Assembly (NCBI GenBank): GCA_004561545.1
Contig: SFVK01000003.1
Coordinates: forward strand, 1 to 64,000
Origin: a bacterium
GTDB lineage: Bacteria; Bacillota; Clostridia; Oscillospirales; Ruminococcaceae
DNA: 64,000 bases
Reading direction: 5' to 3'
Made by a program: the position numbers and the translations under genes. The notes beneath the pieces were generated by a model. The model had not been told where the DNA came from. It saw only the letters and a program-made list of their open reading frames with translations, and did no database searches. This document shows positions 40,783 through 50,392 of the stretch, piece after piece. Positions within the stretch are counted from its first letter, which is position 1. Every line of letters begins with the position of its first letter.

Positions 40783-43282
40783 CTTCAAATATAAAATTGC
40801 AGATGTGGCCAAAGATTTTGGCATGAGCACCAAAAAGGTGCTGGATACCTTTGCCAGCCTGACCGGAGAAACCCGCAAGTCCGGCGGCGTTTTTGACGAG
40901 AAGGAGGTCAACTCCCTTCTGGAGGCCCTGACCCGCGAGACGGCGGTGGACAGCCTGGACGAGTATCTGGCTTCCGGCAAAAAGCCTGCGCCCAAGCCGG
41001 AGCCCAAGCCCCAACCCAAGGCGGCCGAACCCAAAAAGGCGGAGCCCAAGTCCCAGCCCAAGGCGGAGACACCCAAAAAAGCCGAATCCAAACCCCAGCC
41101 CAGAGCCGAGGCACCCAAGGCGGAACCCAAAAAGCCGGAGGCAAAGCCCCAGCGGCCCGCCCAGCAGGAAAAGCGCAGTGAGAAGCGCCCCGAGAAGCAG
41201 GCCGAGAAGCGCAGCGAAAAGCGCGTGACCATGCAGGAACTGGCCGCCGACAGCGGCATCCACAAGCCGGTGGCCACCGAGCAGGTCCAGGTCAACCGCT
41301 CCCAGGTGTCGGTGGATACCCGCACCGTGGATGTCAACGTGGATAAGTTCAGCGCCCGCTATGACGATCTGGCGGACAGCCGCAATATGCCCTCCAAGCG
41401 CAAAAACCAGCCCACCAACAAGAAGGAAAAGTTCAACAACCGCAACAACCGCCGCGGCCAGCAGTTTGGCCGCCGCCGCGAGACCGAGGCCGAGCGCCTG
41501 CAGCGCATCCAGCTGGAGAAGGCCCGCAACGCCCAGCTCAAGATCTCCATCCCCGATGAGATCACGGTGGGCGAGCTGGCCACCCGCCTGAAGCAGAACG
41601 TGGCCAAGGTGGTTGCCAAGTTCATGCAGATGGGCGAGATGCACGCCGCCTCCGACGTCATCGATTTTGATTCCGCCGCCCTGATTGCGGAGGAATTTCA
41701 CGCCAAGGTGGAGCATGAGGTCCATGTCTCCATCGAGGAGCGCCTCTTTGTGCAGGAGGAGGACAGCGCCGATCAGCTGGTGGAGCGTCCGCCCGTTGTG
41801 GTGGTTATGGGCCACGTTGACCACGGCAAAACCTCCATTCTGGACCGCATCCGTTCCACCAATGTGACCGCCGGCGAGGCAGGCGGCATCACCCAGGCCA
41901 TCGGCGCCTACCAGGTCAATGTGAACGGCAGCCCCGTCACCTTCCTGGACACCCCCGGCCATGAGGCCTTTACCGCCATGCGTGCCCGTGGCGCCAATAT
42001 GACGGATATCGCCGTTCTGGTGGTCGCCGCCGATGACGGCATCATGCCCCAGACCGTCGAGTCCATCAACCATGCCAAGGCGGCCAACGTCAAGCTCATT
42101 GTGGCCATCAACAAGATGGATAAACCCACCGCCAACCCCGAACAGGTCAAGGAACAGCTCACCAAGTATGAGATCGTTCCCGAGGACTGGGGTGGCGAGA
42201 CCGCCTGCATTCCCGTCTCTGCGGTGACCGGTATGGGCATCCAGGATCTTCTGGAGCGCATCGTGCTGGAGGCCGAGGTGATGGAGCTCAAGGCCAACCC
42301 CAACCGCCGCGCCAAGGGCGCCGTGGTGGAGGCCCGTCTGGACAAGGGCCAGGGCCCCGTTGCCACTCTGCTGGTCCAGAACGGCACCCTGCACAAGGGC
42401 GACTGCCTGATTGCCGGCACCGCCGTGGGCCGCGTGCGTACCATGCGCAATGACAAGGGCGTGGAAATTGAGGCGGCCGGCCCCTCCACCCCTGTGGAGA
42501 TCACCGGCCTGACCGAGGTTCCCACCGCCGGCGACATTTTTGAGGCCGTCGAGGATGAGCGCCTGGCCCGTGAACTGGCCGACAAGCGCACCAACGAGGC
42601 CAAGGAGAAGCAGTTTGCCGCCTATACCAAGGTCACGCTGGATAACCTCTTTGACCAGATGGCCCAGAACGATATGAAGGAACTGCCCATCGTGGTCAAG
42701 GCCGATGTGCAGGGCAGTGCCGAGGCCGTCAAGCAGAGCCTGGAAAAACTCAGCAACGACGAGGTCCGGGTCCGCGTCATCCACGCGGGCGTGGGCGCGG
42801 TCTCCAAGTCCGACGTCTCGCTGGCCGATGCCTCCAACGCCATCATCATCGGCTTCAATGTCCGCCCCGACGCGGTGGCCAAGGCTGAGGCCGAGCAGGC
42901 TGGCGTGGAGATGCGGATGTACCGCGTGATTTACGATGCCATCAACGACGTGTCCGACGCCCTCAAGGGAATGCTGGCCCCCAAGGTCCGCGAGGTCGCC
43001 CTGGGCGAGGCACAGGTCCGTATGGTTTACAAGATTTCCAGCGTGGGCACCGTTGCGGGCTGCCGTGTCACCAGCGGCAAGATCACCCGCGACGCCCAGC
43101 TCCGCCTGGTCCGCGACGGCATCGTCATCTGCGAGGATGCCATCGCCTCCCTCAAGCGCTTCAAGGATGACGCCAGGGAAGTGGCCGCAGGCTATGAGTG
43201 CGGCATCACCCTGCAAAAGTTCTCCGACATCAAGGAGGGCGATGTCTTTGAGTGCTTCAAGCTGGAAGAATACCGTGAGTAA
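40775..43282 (+). CDS. infB: translation initiation factor IF-2
   Basis: 835 residues. N-terminal IF2-N helix (YKIADVAKDFGMSTKKVLDTF), a long Lys/Pro/Glu/Ala-rich linker with imperfect KPEPKPQPK-type repeats (about 68-145), a second IF2-N (DEITVGELATRLKQNVAKVV), then the GTPase with GHVDHGKTS (about 346-354), DTPGHEAF and NKMDKP, and domains II-IV. It brings fMet-tRNA to the 30S subunit. ATG 40775 follows AAGGAGG. Confidence 0.97.
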   Translation: MVDFKYKIADVAKDFGMSTKKVLDTFASLTGETRKSGGVFDEKEVNSLLEALTRETAVDSLDEYLASGKKPAPKPEPKPQPKAAEPKKAEPKSQPKAETPKKAESKPQPRAEAPKAEPKKPEAKPQRPAQQEKRSEKRPEKQAEKRSEKRVTMQELAADSGIHKPVATEQVQVNRSQVSVDTRTVDVNVDKFSARYDDLADSRNMPSKRKNQPTNKKEKFNNRNNRRGQQFGRRRETEAERLQRIQLEKARNAQLKISIPDEITVGELATRLKQNVAKVVAKFMQMGEMHAASDVIDFDSAALIAEEFHAKVEHEVHVSIEERLFVQEEDSADQLVERPPVVVVMGHVDHGKTSILDRIRSTNVTAGEAGGITQAIGAYQVNVNGSPVTFLDTPGHEAFTAMRARGANMTDIAVLVVAADDGIMPQTVESINHAKAANVKLIVAINKMDKPTANPEQVKEQLTKYEIVPEDWGGETACIPVSAVTGMGIQDLLERIVLEAEVMELKANPNRRAKGAVVEARLDKGQGPVATLLVQNGTLHKGDCLIAGTAVGRVRTMRNDKGVEIEAAGPSTPVEITGLTEVPTAGDIFEAVEDERLARELADKRTNEAKEKQFAAYTKVTLDNLFDQMAQNDMKELPIVVKADVQGSAEAVKQSLEKLSNDEVRVRVIHAGVGAVSKSDVSLADASNAIIIGFNVRPDAVAKAEAEQAGVEMRMYRVIYDAINDVSDALKGMLAPKVREVALGEAQVRMVYKISSVGTVAGCRVTSGKITRDAQLRLVRDGIVICEDAIASLKRFKDDAREVAAGYECGITLQKFSDIKEGDVFECFKLEEYRE

Positions 43283-43300
43283 TCAATCGAGGTAACTGGA

Positions 43301-43660
43301 ATGCCAAGCAAAAACCATGGCCGTATGGCCCAGGATATGAAGCGGGAACTCATTGCCATCATCGGCGAGATGAAGGACCCGCGCATCACCGGCGGCCTTT
43401 TGACCGTGACCCGGCTGGATGTGACCCCCGATCTGGATGTGGCCAAGGTCTATATCAGCGTTCTTGGCCGGGAGGGCGGCGCCGACCCGGTGGTTAAGGC
43501 GCTGAACAAGGCCTCGGGCCATATCCGCACAGAGGTCAGCCGTCGGATGCACATCCGCAAGGCGCCCCGCTTCGTTTTCTGCAAGGATGATGGCGCCGCC
43601 TACGCCGCGCATATCAACGAGCTGCTCCGCGATCTGGAGGAACCCCAGCCGGAGGAATAA
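43301..43660 (+). CDS. rbfA: ribosome-binding factor A
   Basis: 119 residues, KH-like fold. GRMAQDMKRELIAIIGEMKDPRI, VTRLDVTPDLDVAKVYISVLG and IRTEVSRRMHIRKAPRFVF are diagnostic. It assists 16S rRNA 5' maturation. It follows infB by 18 nt with a GAGG site. Confidence 0.96.
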   Translation: MPSKNHGRMAQDMKRELIAIIGEMKDPRITGGLLTVTRLDVTPDLDVAKVYISVLGREGGADPVVKALNKASGHIRTEVSRRMHIRKAPRFVFCKDDGAAYAAHINELLRDLEEPQPEE

Positions 43661-43715
43661 CCCAAACCGATCCGGCCGCGGCATGGAGCCCGGCGGCTGA
43701 GAAAAGAGGACCCTT

Positions 43716-44693
43716 ATGACCGAATCTGTGGACCGGCAGACAGCCGTTTTGCGCCTTCGCGGCGCGGACGATATTCTGATCCTTTGCCACAAAAACCCTG
43801 ACGGCGATACCATCGGCAGTGCCGGCGCCCTGTATCTTGCCCTAAAAACCCTGGGCAAGAACGCGGCGGTGCTCTGCAGCGATCCCATCCCCCGGCTGTA
43901 TGACTATATGGAGCTGCGCCTGTTTGACGGCAGCTTCCAGCCGGCCTTTGTTGTGGCGGTGGATGTTGCCAGCATTCAGCTGTTCGGCGACCACAACGAT
44001 GTGCCCCACTACGCCGAGCATGCCAATCTCTGCATTGACCACCACGCCAGCAACAGCGGCTATGCCTACGAAACGCTGCTGGACCCCGGCGCGGCGGCCA
44101 CCTGTGAGCTTTTGCTGGATGTCATCGCCGAGATGGGGGTGTCCATCACCCCGCAGATTGCCAATTGCCTGTACACCGGTGTGGCCACCGATACGGGCTG
44201 CTTCCGCTTTACCAACACAACCGCCCGCACCCATATGGCCGCAGCCCGTATCATGGAGGCCGGCGCCGACGCCGAGACCCTCAATGAACGCCTGTTTGAA
44301 TCCCGCTCCCATGCCCGGCTCACCGCTGAGCGGATGGCGCTGGAAAGCCTGGAATATTTCTTTGACGACCGCTGCGCCCTCATCTGCCTGACCTGGGACC
44401 AGATCGAGGCTTCCGGCGTGGCCGGCGCCGAGCTGGAGGACCTGACCAGCCTGCCCCGCTCCATTGAGGGCGTGGATGTGGGCCTGACTTTCCGCCAGCA
44501 GCGGGACGGCAGCTTTAAAATCAGTATCCGCACCGCCGGGGCGGTCAACGCCTGCAACATTGCCCGCCGCCTGGGCGGCGGAGGCCATGCCCGCGCGGCC
44601 GGCTGCGAGATCAGCGGCAACCCGGACAACGCCAAGCATGCCGTTCTGGAAGAAGTCCGCAAGGAACTGGAGCGGACCGGCCTGCTGACATAA
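43716..44693 (+). CDS. nrnA: DHH-family oligoribonuclease / PAP phosphatase
   Basis: 325 residues. DHH domain: ILCHKNPDGDTIGSAGALY (about 26-44), VVAVDVASIQLFGD, DHHASNSGYAY (about 110-120) and CLYTGVATDTGCFRFTNT. The C-terminal DHHA1 domain ends LGGGGHARAAGCEISG. NrnA degrades short RNAs and dephosphorylates 3'-phosphoadenosine 5'-phosphate. Between rbfA and truB as in many Firmicutes. Confidence 0.94.
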   Translation: MTESVDRQTAVLRLRGADDILILCHKNPDGDTIGSAGALYLALKTLGKNAAVLCSDPIPRLYDYMELRLFDGSFQPAFVVAVDVASIQLFGDHNDVPHYAEHANLCIDHHASNSGYAYETLLDPGAAATCELLLDVIAEMGVSITPQIANCLYTGVATDTGCFRFTNTTARTHMAAARIMEAGADAETLNERLFESRSHARLTAERMALESLEYFFDDRCALICLTWDQIEASGVAGAELEDLTSLPRSIEGVDVGLTFRQQRDGSFKISIRTAGAVNACNIARRLGGGGHARAAGCEISGNPDNAKHAVLEEVRKELERTGLLT

Positions 44694-44711
44694 AATGAAA
44701 AGGAACCCCAC

Positions 44712-45614
44712 ATGAACAACCTGAGCGCCATTCTGCCTGTGGATAAACCTGCGGGCTGGACCAGCTTTGATGTGCTGGCCAAACTGCGTGGGGCGCTGGG
44801 GACGCGCAAGCTGGGGCACTCGGGCACACTGGACCCTATGGCGACCGGTGTGCTCGCCGTGTTTATCGGCAGTGCCACCGCTGCGGCGGACCGCCAGACT
44901 GACCACGACAAAACCTATGAGGCAACCCTGCGCCTCGGCGTCCGCACCGATACCGGCGACATTACCGGCACTGTGCTGGAATCCGCCCCCGTCACGGTGG
45001 GGGAGCAAGAATTGCGTGCGGTTTTGCCCCGCTTTATCGGGGAGCAGATGCAGCTCCCGCCCATGTACTCGGCTGTCAAAATCAACGGCCAGCCGCTGTA
45101 TAAGGCGGCCCGCAAGGGCCAAACCGTGGCGCGAACGCCCCGTCCCATCACCGTATATGGCATTGCGTATCTGGGCAGCCCCGCCCCGGGGGACCACACG
45201 CTGCGGATCTCCTGCTCCAAGGGAACCTATATCCGCACCCTGGCCGAGGACATCGGCGCGGCCCTCGGCGTGCCCGCCACGCTGGCGGCGCTGCGCCGGA
45301 CCCGGGCGGGGGTCTTTACCATCGACCAGTGCCATACGCTGCCCGAGATTCTGGCGGCTGCCCAGTCCGGCACCCTGGACCAAAGCGGCTGGCTTCTGCC
45401 GGTGGAAACCGTGTTCACGCCGCTGCCCGCCCTGACAGTGAACGATTTCGTCAAAACGCATCTGATGAACGGCTGCCCCACCAGCCAATATCCGGCAGGG
45501 GATGGGCGCTACCGCGCGTATGACCGGACCGGCGCCTTCCTGGGCCTGGCCGCCGTCAGCGGCGGGGTGCTCCGGGTGGAAAAGCTGTTCTGTGACCGCA
45601 CCGGATCGAACTGA
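44712..45614 (+). CDS. truB: tRNA pseudouridine(55) synthase
   Basis: 300 residues. LPVDKPAGWTSFDVLAKLR, KLGHSGTLDPMATGVLAVF with catalytic Asp about residue 38, YEATLRLGVRTDTGDITG, and QLPPMYSAVKINGQPLYKAARKG. It modifies U55 in the T-loop of tRNAs. A C-terminal PUA-like region is present but short. SD AAGGAACC-like site before ATG 44712. Confidence 0.96.
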   Translation: MNNLSAILPVDKPAGWTSFDVLAKLRGALGTRKLGHSGTLDPMATGVLAVFIGSATAAADRQTDHDKTYEATLRLGVRTDTGDITGTVLESAPVTVGEQELRAVLPRFIGEQMQLPPMYSAVKINGQPLYKAARKGQTVARTPRPITVYGIAYLGSPAPGDHTLRISCSKGTYIRTLAEDIGAALGVPATLAALRRTRAGVFTIDQCHTLPEILAAAQSGTLDQSGWLLPVETVFTPLPALTVNDFVKTHLMNGCPTSQYPAGDGRYRAYDRTGAFLGLAAVSGGVLRVEKLFCDRTGSN

Positions 45615-45641
45615 TCTTTCCCGGAAAGGAATCAAATCTCC

Positions 45642-46583
45642 ATGCAAACCGAAATGCACATTCTCAATACCGTTGCGCCCATTGCGGCGCCGGGGGGCAG
45701 CGCTGTGGCGCTGGGGTACTTTGACGGTGTCCACCTGGGCCACCGCCGGGTCCTTGGCGCGGCGGCCGACTGCGCCCGCCGCCGGGGGCTGACCGCCGCC
45801 GCCTTTACCTTCAGCCTACCCGGCAGCAACAAGCTCAAGGGCGGGCGGATTCTCTCCGCCGAGCAAAAGCACGCCCGCATCGCCGCGCTGGGGATTGCCG
45901 AGTATATGGAACCCCCCTTTGAGGAGTTCCGCTCCCTGAGCCCCGAGGATTTCGTCCAGAAGCTTCTGGTGGACTGCTTCCACGCCAGGGAGGTTTTCTG
46001 CGGCGACAATTTCACGTTTGGCGCCCGTGCGGCCGGCAACGTGGAAACGCTGCGCCGGCTCTGCGGGCCGCTGGGCATTGCCGTCAACATTGTGGAGATG
46101 GCCCAGTACGGGGGCAGGACCGTGTCCTCCACCCGCATCCGCGTCGCGCTGGAGGAGGGCCGCATCGAGGACGCCAATGCCATGCTGGGTGTGCCCTATG
46201 CCATTGACTGGCCGGTGTGCCGGGGCAAGGGCATCGGCACGTCCCGCCTGGGGCGCCCCACCATCAACCAGAATTATCCGGCGGACGCACTGGAACCCTG
46301 CTGCGGCGTCTACCTGACCCGCATCTGGCTGGACGGGCAGTGGATGCCCTCTGCCACCGGCATCGGCCGCCGTCCCACCGTGGATGCCGCCGATGCCCCC
46401 GTCACCTGTGAAACGTATGTCCCCGGCTACGCGGGCAACGCCTACGGCACCCGGCCCGTGCTGGAATTTCACAGGTATCTCTGCCCGGTGCGCAAATTTG
46501 ACTCTCTTCAGGAGCTGGCCGACCTCATCACCGATGCCGCCCGCCGGAGCGAAGAATACTTTGCCGCCGGGCAGACGCGCTGA
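45642..46583 (+). CDS. ribF: bifunctional riboflavin kinase / FAD synthetase
   Basis: 313 residues. N-terminal nucleotidyltransferase: ALGYFDGVHLGHRRVLG (about 24-40), FCGDNFTFG and STRIRVALEEG. C-terminal kinase domain: GKGIGTSRLGRPTINQNYP and GIGRRPTV. It converts riboflavin to FMN and FAD. It ends the nusA-infB block; SD AAAGGAA before ATG 45642. Confidence 0.95.
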   Translation: MQTEMHILNTVAPIAAPGGSAVALGYFDGVHLGHRRVLGAAADCARRRGLTAAAFTFSLPGSNKLKGGRILSAEQKHARIAALGIAEYMEPPFEEFRSLSPEDFVQKLLVDCFHAREVFCGDNFTFGARAAGNVETLRRLCGPLGIAVNIVEMAQYGGRTVSSTRIRVALEEGRIEDANAMLGVPYAIDWPVCRGKGIGTSRLGRPTINQNYPADALEPCCGVYLTRIWLDGQWMPSATGIGRRPTVDAADAPVTCETYVPGYAGNAYGTRPVLEFHRYLCPVRKFDSLQELADLITDAARRSEEYFAAGQTR

Positions 46584-46709
46584 GCCGGGGTGCGCAGCGC
46601 TTCGGGCCAGGCCCGGAACGGGCCGCAGCCGACGGTCAATCCCCTCATGCAGGTTCCAGGCAGGGAACACAGGACCGCAAAGAAATTATGAATTCGGAGG
46701 ACCAATTCG

Positions 46710-47987
46710 TTGGAACGTAAAAAAGTAGCTCCCGGCGTCTACCTTACCACGCTGGACGCCGAAAAATTCAACCGCTGCCGCATCACCATCCATCTGCGCT
46801 TTCCCGCCCGGCGGGAGAGTGCCACCGACGCCGCCGTTCTGCCGCTGGTGCTGGAACGGGGCTATGCCGGCTGCCCCGATATGACCGCCCTTTCCCGCAA
46901 ACTGGCCCGCCTTTACGGCGCGGATCTGGGCGTGGATCTGGGCAACGCCGGGGTGGACCGGGTGCTGACGGTGGATATCTGCGGCATCAAGGACCGTTTT
47001 GCGCTGGCGGACGAGAACCTGACCGGGGAATACGCTGCCATCGCCTTCGGCATTGTCTTTGAACCGTATCTGGTGGACGGCCTGTTTGACCCCGAGGCGG
47101 TCCGCATCGAGAAGGAGGCGCTGGCCCTGCGCCTGGATGCCGAGTTCAACAACAAGCGTCTGTACTGTGTCCGCCAGGCTCGCCGCAAATTCTACGGCAG
47201 CTCCCCGGCGGGCATCGAGCTGGGCGGCTACAAGAGCGATCTGCCGTCGGTCACCCCTGCCACCCTCAAGGCGGAGTATGACCGCATTCTCGCCCTGTCC
47301 TCCATCGACGTGATGGTTCAGGGCGCGGACGCTGCCCGGGTGGAGGACCTGCTGCTCCGAAAGCTGGAGAATGTGACCCGCAGTCCCCGGCCCTTTGCGC
47401 CGGCCATGGCCATGCCGGTCACCGATCCCCGCCATTATACCGAGGCCATTCCCGGTCTGACCCAGGCCAAGCTGTGTATGCTCTTTACCCGCGGCACCAC
47501 CGAGGACCTGCCCAGCATCACGGTGCTGCGCATGGCCATGGGGCTGTTCGGCGGCACCACCACAAGCCGCCTGTTCCGCAATGTGCGGGAAAAACAGAGT
47601 CTTTGCTATTACTGCGGCGCCAGCGCGCTGCGCGCCACCGGCGTCATGATGGTGGATTCCGGCGTGGAGCCCGGCGGCGAAGCCCGGGCCGAGGAAGCCA
47701 TTCTCAGGGAACTCAACGATCTGTGTACCAAACCCATCACCGGGGACGAGATGGAGGACTGCCGCCGCAGCCTTCTGTCCAGTCTGGATTCTCTTAGCGA
47801 CTCCCTGGGCGGCCTGGAAAGCTGGTACTATGGCCAGATCGTGCGGGATGAAGCCCTGGCCCCGCCGGAATACGGCAAGGTTCTGACCCAGGCCGTCACC
47901 GCCGACGAGGTGCGGGAAGTGCTGCAAAGCTATCACTACTCGGTCTGCTACGCGCTGACCGCAAAGGAAGAGGGGGGACAGGCATGA
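46710..47987 (+). CDS. M16-family peptidase-like protein, inactive (YmfF-like)
   Basis: 425 residues from TTG 46710 (GGAGG ten nt upstream; no in-frame ATG nearby). The fold of the insulinase family is clear: LRFPARRESATDAAVLPLVLE in place of the metal site and the C-terminal half motif GGTTTSRLFRNVREKQSLCYY. The HxxEH zinc motif is absent, so it is probably the non-catalytic subunit of the pair with the next gene, as YmfF with YmfH in Bacillus. ATGA overlap with the next gene. Confidence 0.9.
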   Translation: MERKKVAPGVYLTTLDAEKFNRCRITIHLRFPARRESATDAAVLPLVLERGYAGCPDMTALSRKLARLYGADLGVDLGNAGVDRVLTVDICGIKDRFALADENLTGEYAAIAFGIVFEPYLVDGLFDPEAVRIEKEALALRLDAEFNNKRLYCVRQARRKFYGSSPAGIELGGYKSDLPSVTPATLKAEYDRILALSSIDVMVQGADAARVEDLLLRKLENVTRSPRPFAPAMAMPVTDPRHYTEAIPGLTQAKLCMLFTRGTTEDLPSITVLRMAMGLFGGTTTSRLFRNVREKQSLCYYCGASALRATGVMMVDSGVEPGGEARAEEAILRELNDLCTKPITGDEMEDCRRSLLSSLDSLSDSLGGLESWYYGQIVRDEALAPPEYGKVLTQAVTADEVREVLQSYHYSVCYALTAKEEGGQA

Positions 47988-49264
47988 GGGAACTGCAAGC
48001 CATCCGCCAAAAAGCCGCCGACGCGGTCAACTGTCAGAGCGTCACGCTGCCCAGCGGTCTTACCGTGCTCTGCCGCACCATGCCGGGCTACAGCTCGGTC
48101 CACGCCATGTATGCCACCAACTTCGGTTCGGTGGTGCGGGAGTTTACCCTCAACGGCAGGCGGATCTCTCTGCCCGCCGGGACCGCCCATTTTCTCGAGC
48201 ACAAAATGTTTGAGTCGGAGCAGGGGGACGCCTTTGACCTCTATGCCCGCACCGGCGCTTCGGCCAACGCCTTCACCGGCTACGACCGCACCTGCTATAT
48301 CTTTACTTCCACCCGGAAAACCGATGAGAACCTGAATATTCTGCTGAACATGGTGGGGCATCCATGGTTCACCGAGGCCACCATCGCCAAGGAACAGGGC
48401 ATCATCGGCCAGGAAATCAAGATGTATGACGACAGCCCCGACTGGCGGCTGCTCAACGCGCTGTTCCGCTGCCTCTACCGCGCCCACCCCATCCGGGACG
48501 ACATTGCCGGCACCACGCAGAGCATTGCCCGGCTCACCCCCGAACTGCTCTATGCCTGCACCGACGCCTTCTATCGCCCCGGCAACATGGTGCTTTCGGT
48601 GGCGGGAAACATCACGCTGGATCAGGCGGTGGAAGCCTGCCGCCGCAACGGCCTGCACGACGCTGCGCCCCAGCCGGAGGTTGCGATCCATTTCCCGGAG
48701 GAAACCGGGGAACTGCCCAGCCGGGAAGCCACCCTGACCATGCCGGTGAACAAGCCCTGCTTTGCACTGGGCTACCGGGAACAGCCCATCGCGCCGGGGG
48801 ATATCCGCAGCGAGATTCTGGCGGATCTCTTGCCGGATCTGGTCTGCGGCGGGCTGACCGGGCTGTATCGTCAGCTCTATGACGCCGCGCTGGTCAACCC
48901 GGAGTTCAGCGGGGATTCCCTCTCGGCGGACGGCTGCTGTGTCATTGCTTTCACCGGCGAGAGCGAGGAGCCCCGCAAAGTGGCCGCCATGGTGCGGCAG
49001 GAGATTGCCCGCCTGCGCCGCGACGGGGTGGACCCCGAGCTGTTCACCCTGGTGAAGAATCAGATGTACGGCGAGCTGCTGGCCGATATGGAATGCGTGG
49101 ATGACGCGGCCGAGGAGATCGGCATGGCGTTCCTCAAGGGCCGCACCCTGGCCCAGGAGATTGAGACGCTGGCCGCCCTCACCGTGGAGGATGCCAACGC
49201 CGCCTTCCAGACCATGCTGCTGGACGACAACTGCGCCTATGTTCAGATCAATCCGCAGGAATGA
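47984..49264 (+). CDS. M16-family zinc peptidase, active subunit (YmfH-like)
   Basis: 426 residues. The inverted zinc motif HFLEH is at 69-73, with the downstream Glu in QGIIGQEIKMYDDSP (about 135-150). The C-terminal half lacks a second metal site, as usual. It probably works with the preceding inactive subunit on peptides in the cytosol or at the membrane. Start overlaps the previous stop by four bases; lgt follows after 9 nt. Confidence 0.92.
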   Translation: MRELQAIRQKAADAVNCQSVTLPSGLTVLCRTMPGYSSVHAMYATNFGSVVREFTLNGRRISLPAGTAHFLEHKMFESEQGDAFDLYARTGASANAFTGYDRTCYIFTSTRKTDENLNILLNMVGHPWFTEATIAKEQGIIGQEIKMYDDSPDWRLLNALFRCLYRAHPIRDDIAGTTQSIARLTPELLYACTDAFYRPGNMVLSVAGNITLDQAVEACRRNGLHDAAPQPEVAIHFPEETGELPSREATLTMPVNKPCFALGYREQPIAPGDIRSEILADLLPDLVCGGLTGLYRQLYDAALVNPEFSGDSLSADGCCVIAFTGESEEPRKVAAMVRQEIARLRRDGVDPELFTLVKNQMYGELLADMECVDDAAEEIGMAFLKGRTLAQEIETLAALTVEDANAAFQTMLLDDNCAYVQINPQE

Positions 49265-49273
49265 GGTGACAAG

Positions 49274-50368
49274 ATGGAATACCATGTGCAATTTCCCGGC
49301 CTTGGGCTGGAACTGACCGTTGACCGCGTGGCGGTAAGCATCGGCGGCTTCAACATTTACTGGTATGGCGTCATCATCGCGGCAGGGATGCTGTTGGCCA
49401 TGCTGTACGCCTTCCATTACGCCGATGATTTCGGCATCAACTCGGACCGTCTCATCGATGTGGTCCTGGTGGGGGCCGTGATGGCCATTGTCTGTGCCCG
49501 CATTTACTATGTGGCGTTTGCCCCCTTTGAATACGATTCCCTCTGGGATATGATTGATATCCGCCAGGGCGGTATTGCCATCTATGGCGCGGTGATCGGG
49601 GCTTTTGTGTTCGGTGGCCTGATGGCCAAAATCCGAAAAATTCCCATTCTGCCACTGTTTGACCTGGTGGGCGTCTGTTTCCTCATCGGGCAGGGCGTTG
49701 GCCGCTGGGGTAACTTTGTCAATCAGGAAGCCTTTGGCTGCAACACCACGCTGCCCTGGGGAATGTACAGCGAGGGCACCTATGCCTATCTTTCCGGTGT
49801 GCAGTCCACGCTGGCCGCCCAGGGCGTCACGGTGGACCCGGCCATGCCGGTCCATCCCACTTTCCTGTATGAGAGTCTGTGGTGCCTGACGGGCTTTGTC
49901 ATGCTGACGCTGCTGCTCAAAAAACGGCGCTTCAACGGCGAACTGTTCCTGCTCTATATCATCTGGTACGGCCTGGGCCGCTTCTGGATTGAGGGCCTGC
50001 GCACCGATGCCCTCATGCTCACCGCCAACCTGCGCACCAGCCAGCTTGTGGCGCTCATCAGTGTGGCGGTGGCTGCCGTGCTTCTGGTCTACGGCCTGCA
50101 AAAATCCAAAGGCGATACCCTGATGGTGCCTCTTCAGGTTGCTGACCTGAAAAAGCAGGCTGCGGCGGGGAACCGGTTTGTGGTGGATGAGCTGCCGGCC
50201 GGCGCCTCCCATAAAGAGTTCGCCGCCGCCACCGCCGAGATGAACCGCCGTCTGGCCGAACTGGATCTGAGCGAGCCCCAAAAGCAAGAGCCGGCGCAGG
50301 ACAGCGAGTCTGCGGTGATGGAAGAGGTTGTGGAGAATCCCCAAAAACCGGAACAGTCCGGGGATTGA
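49274..50368 (+). CDS. lgt: prolipoprotein diacylglyceryl transferase
   Basis: 364 residues, seven membrane spans in the first 285 residues. The Lgt signature GRWGNFVNQEAFG (about 140-152) and HPTFLYESLW (about 195-204) are intact, as is YGLGRFWIEGLRTD. It attaches diacylglycerol to lipobox cysteines at the outer membrane face of the inner leaflet. The C-terminal 75 residues (QVADLKKQAAAGNRF onward) are a charged cytosolic tail, longer than in most homologs. SD GAGGTG before ATG 49274. Confidence 0.94.
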   Translation: MEYHVQFPGLGLELTVDRVAVSIGGFNIYWYGVIIAAGMLLAMLYAFHYADDFGINSDRLIDVVLVGAVMAIVCARIYYVAFAPFEYDSLWDMIDIRQGGIAIYGAVIGAFVFGGLMAKIRKIPILPLFDLVGVCFLIGQGVGRWGNFVNQEAFGCNTTLPWGMYSEGTYAYLSGVQSTLAAQGVTVDPAMPVHPTFLYESLWCLTGFVMLTLLLKKRRFNGELFLLYIIWYGLGRFWIEGLRTDALMLTANLRTSQLVALISVAVAAVLLVYGLQKSKGDTLMVPLQVADLKKQAAAGNRFVVDELPAGASHKEFAAATAEMNRRLAELDLSEPQKQEPAQDSESAVMEEVVENPQKPEQSGD

Positions 50369-50392
50369 AGTATCATAGAGGAGGAATTGCAT

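Noticed and set aside
40990..41210. Repeats in infB as a possible tandem DNA repeat
   Set aside because: They encode the ordinary low-complexity linker of IF-2; repeat units are imperfect and in frame.
40745..43216. An 823-codon minus-strand frame opposite infB
   Set aside because: Shadow of infB; composition (Leu/Gly/His-rich) and lack of a ribosome site argue against it.
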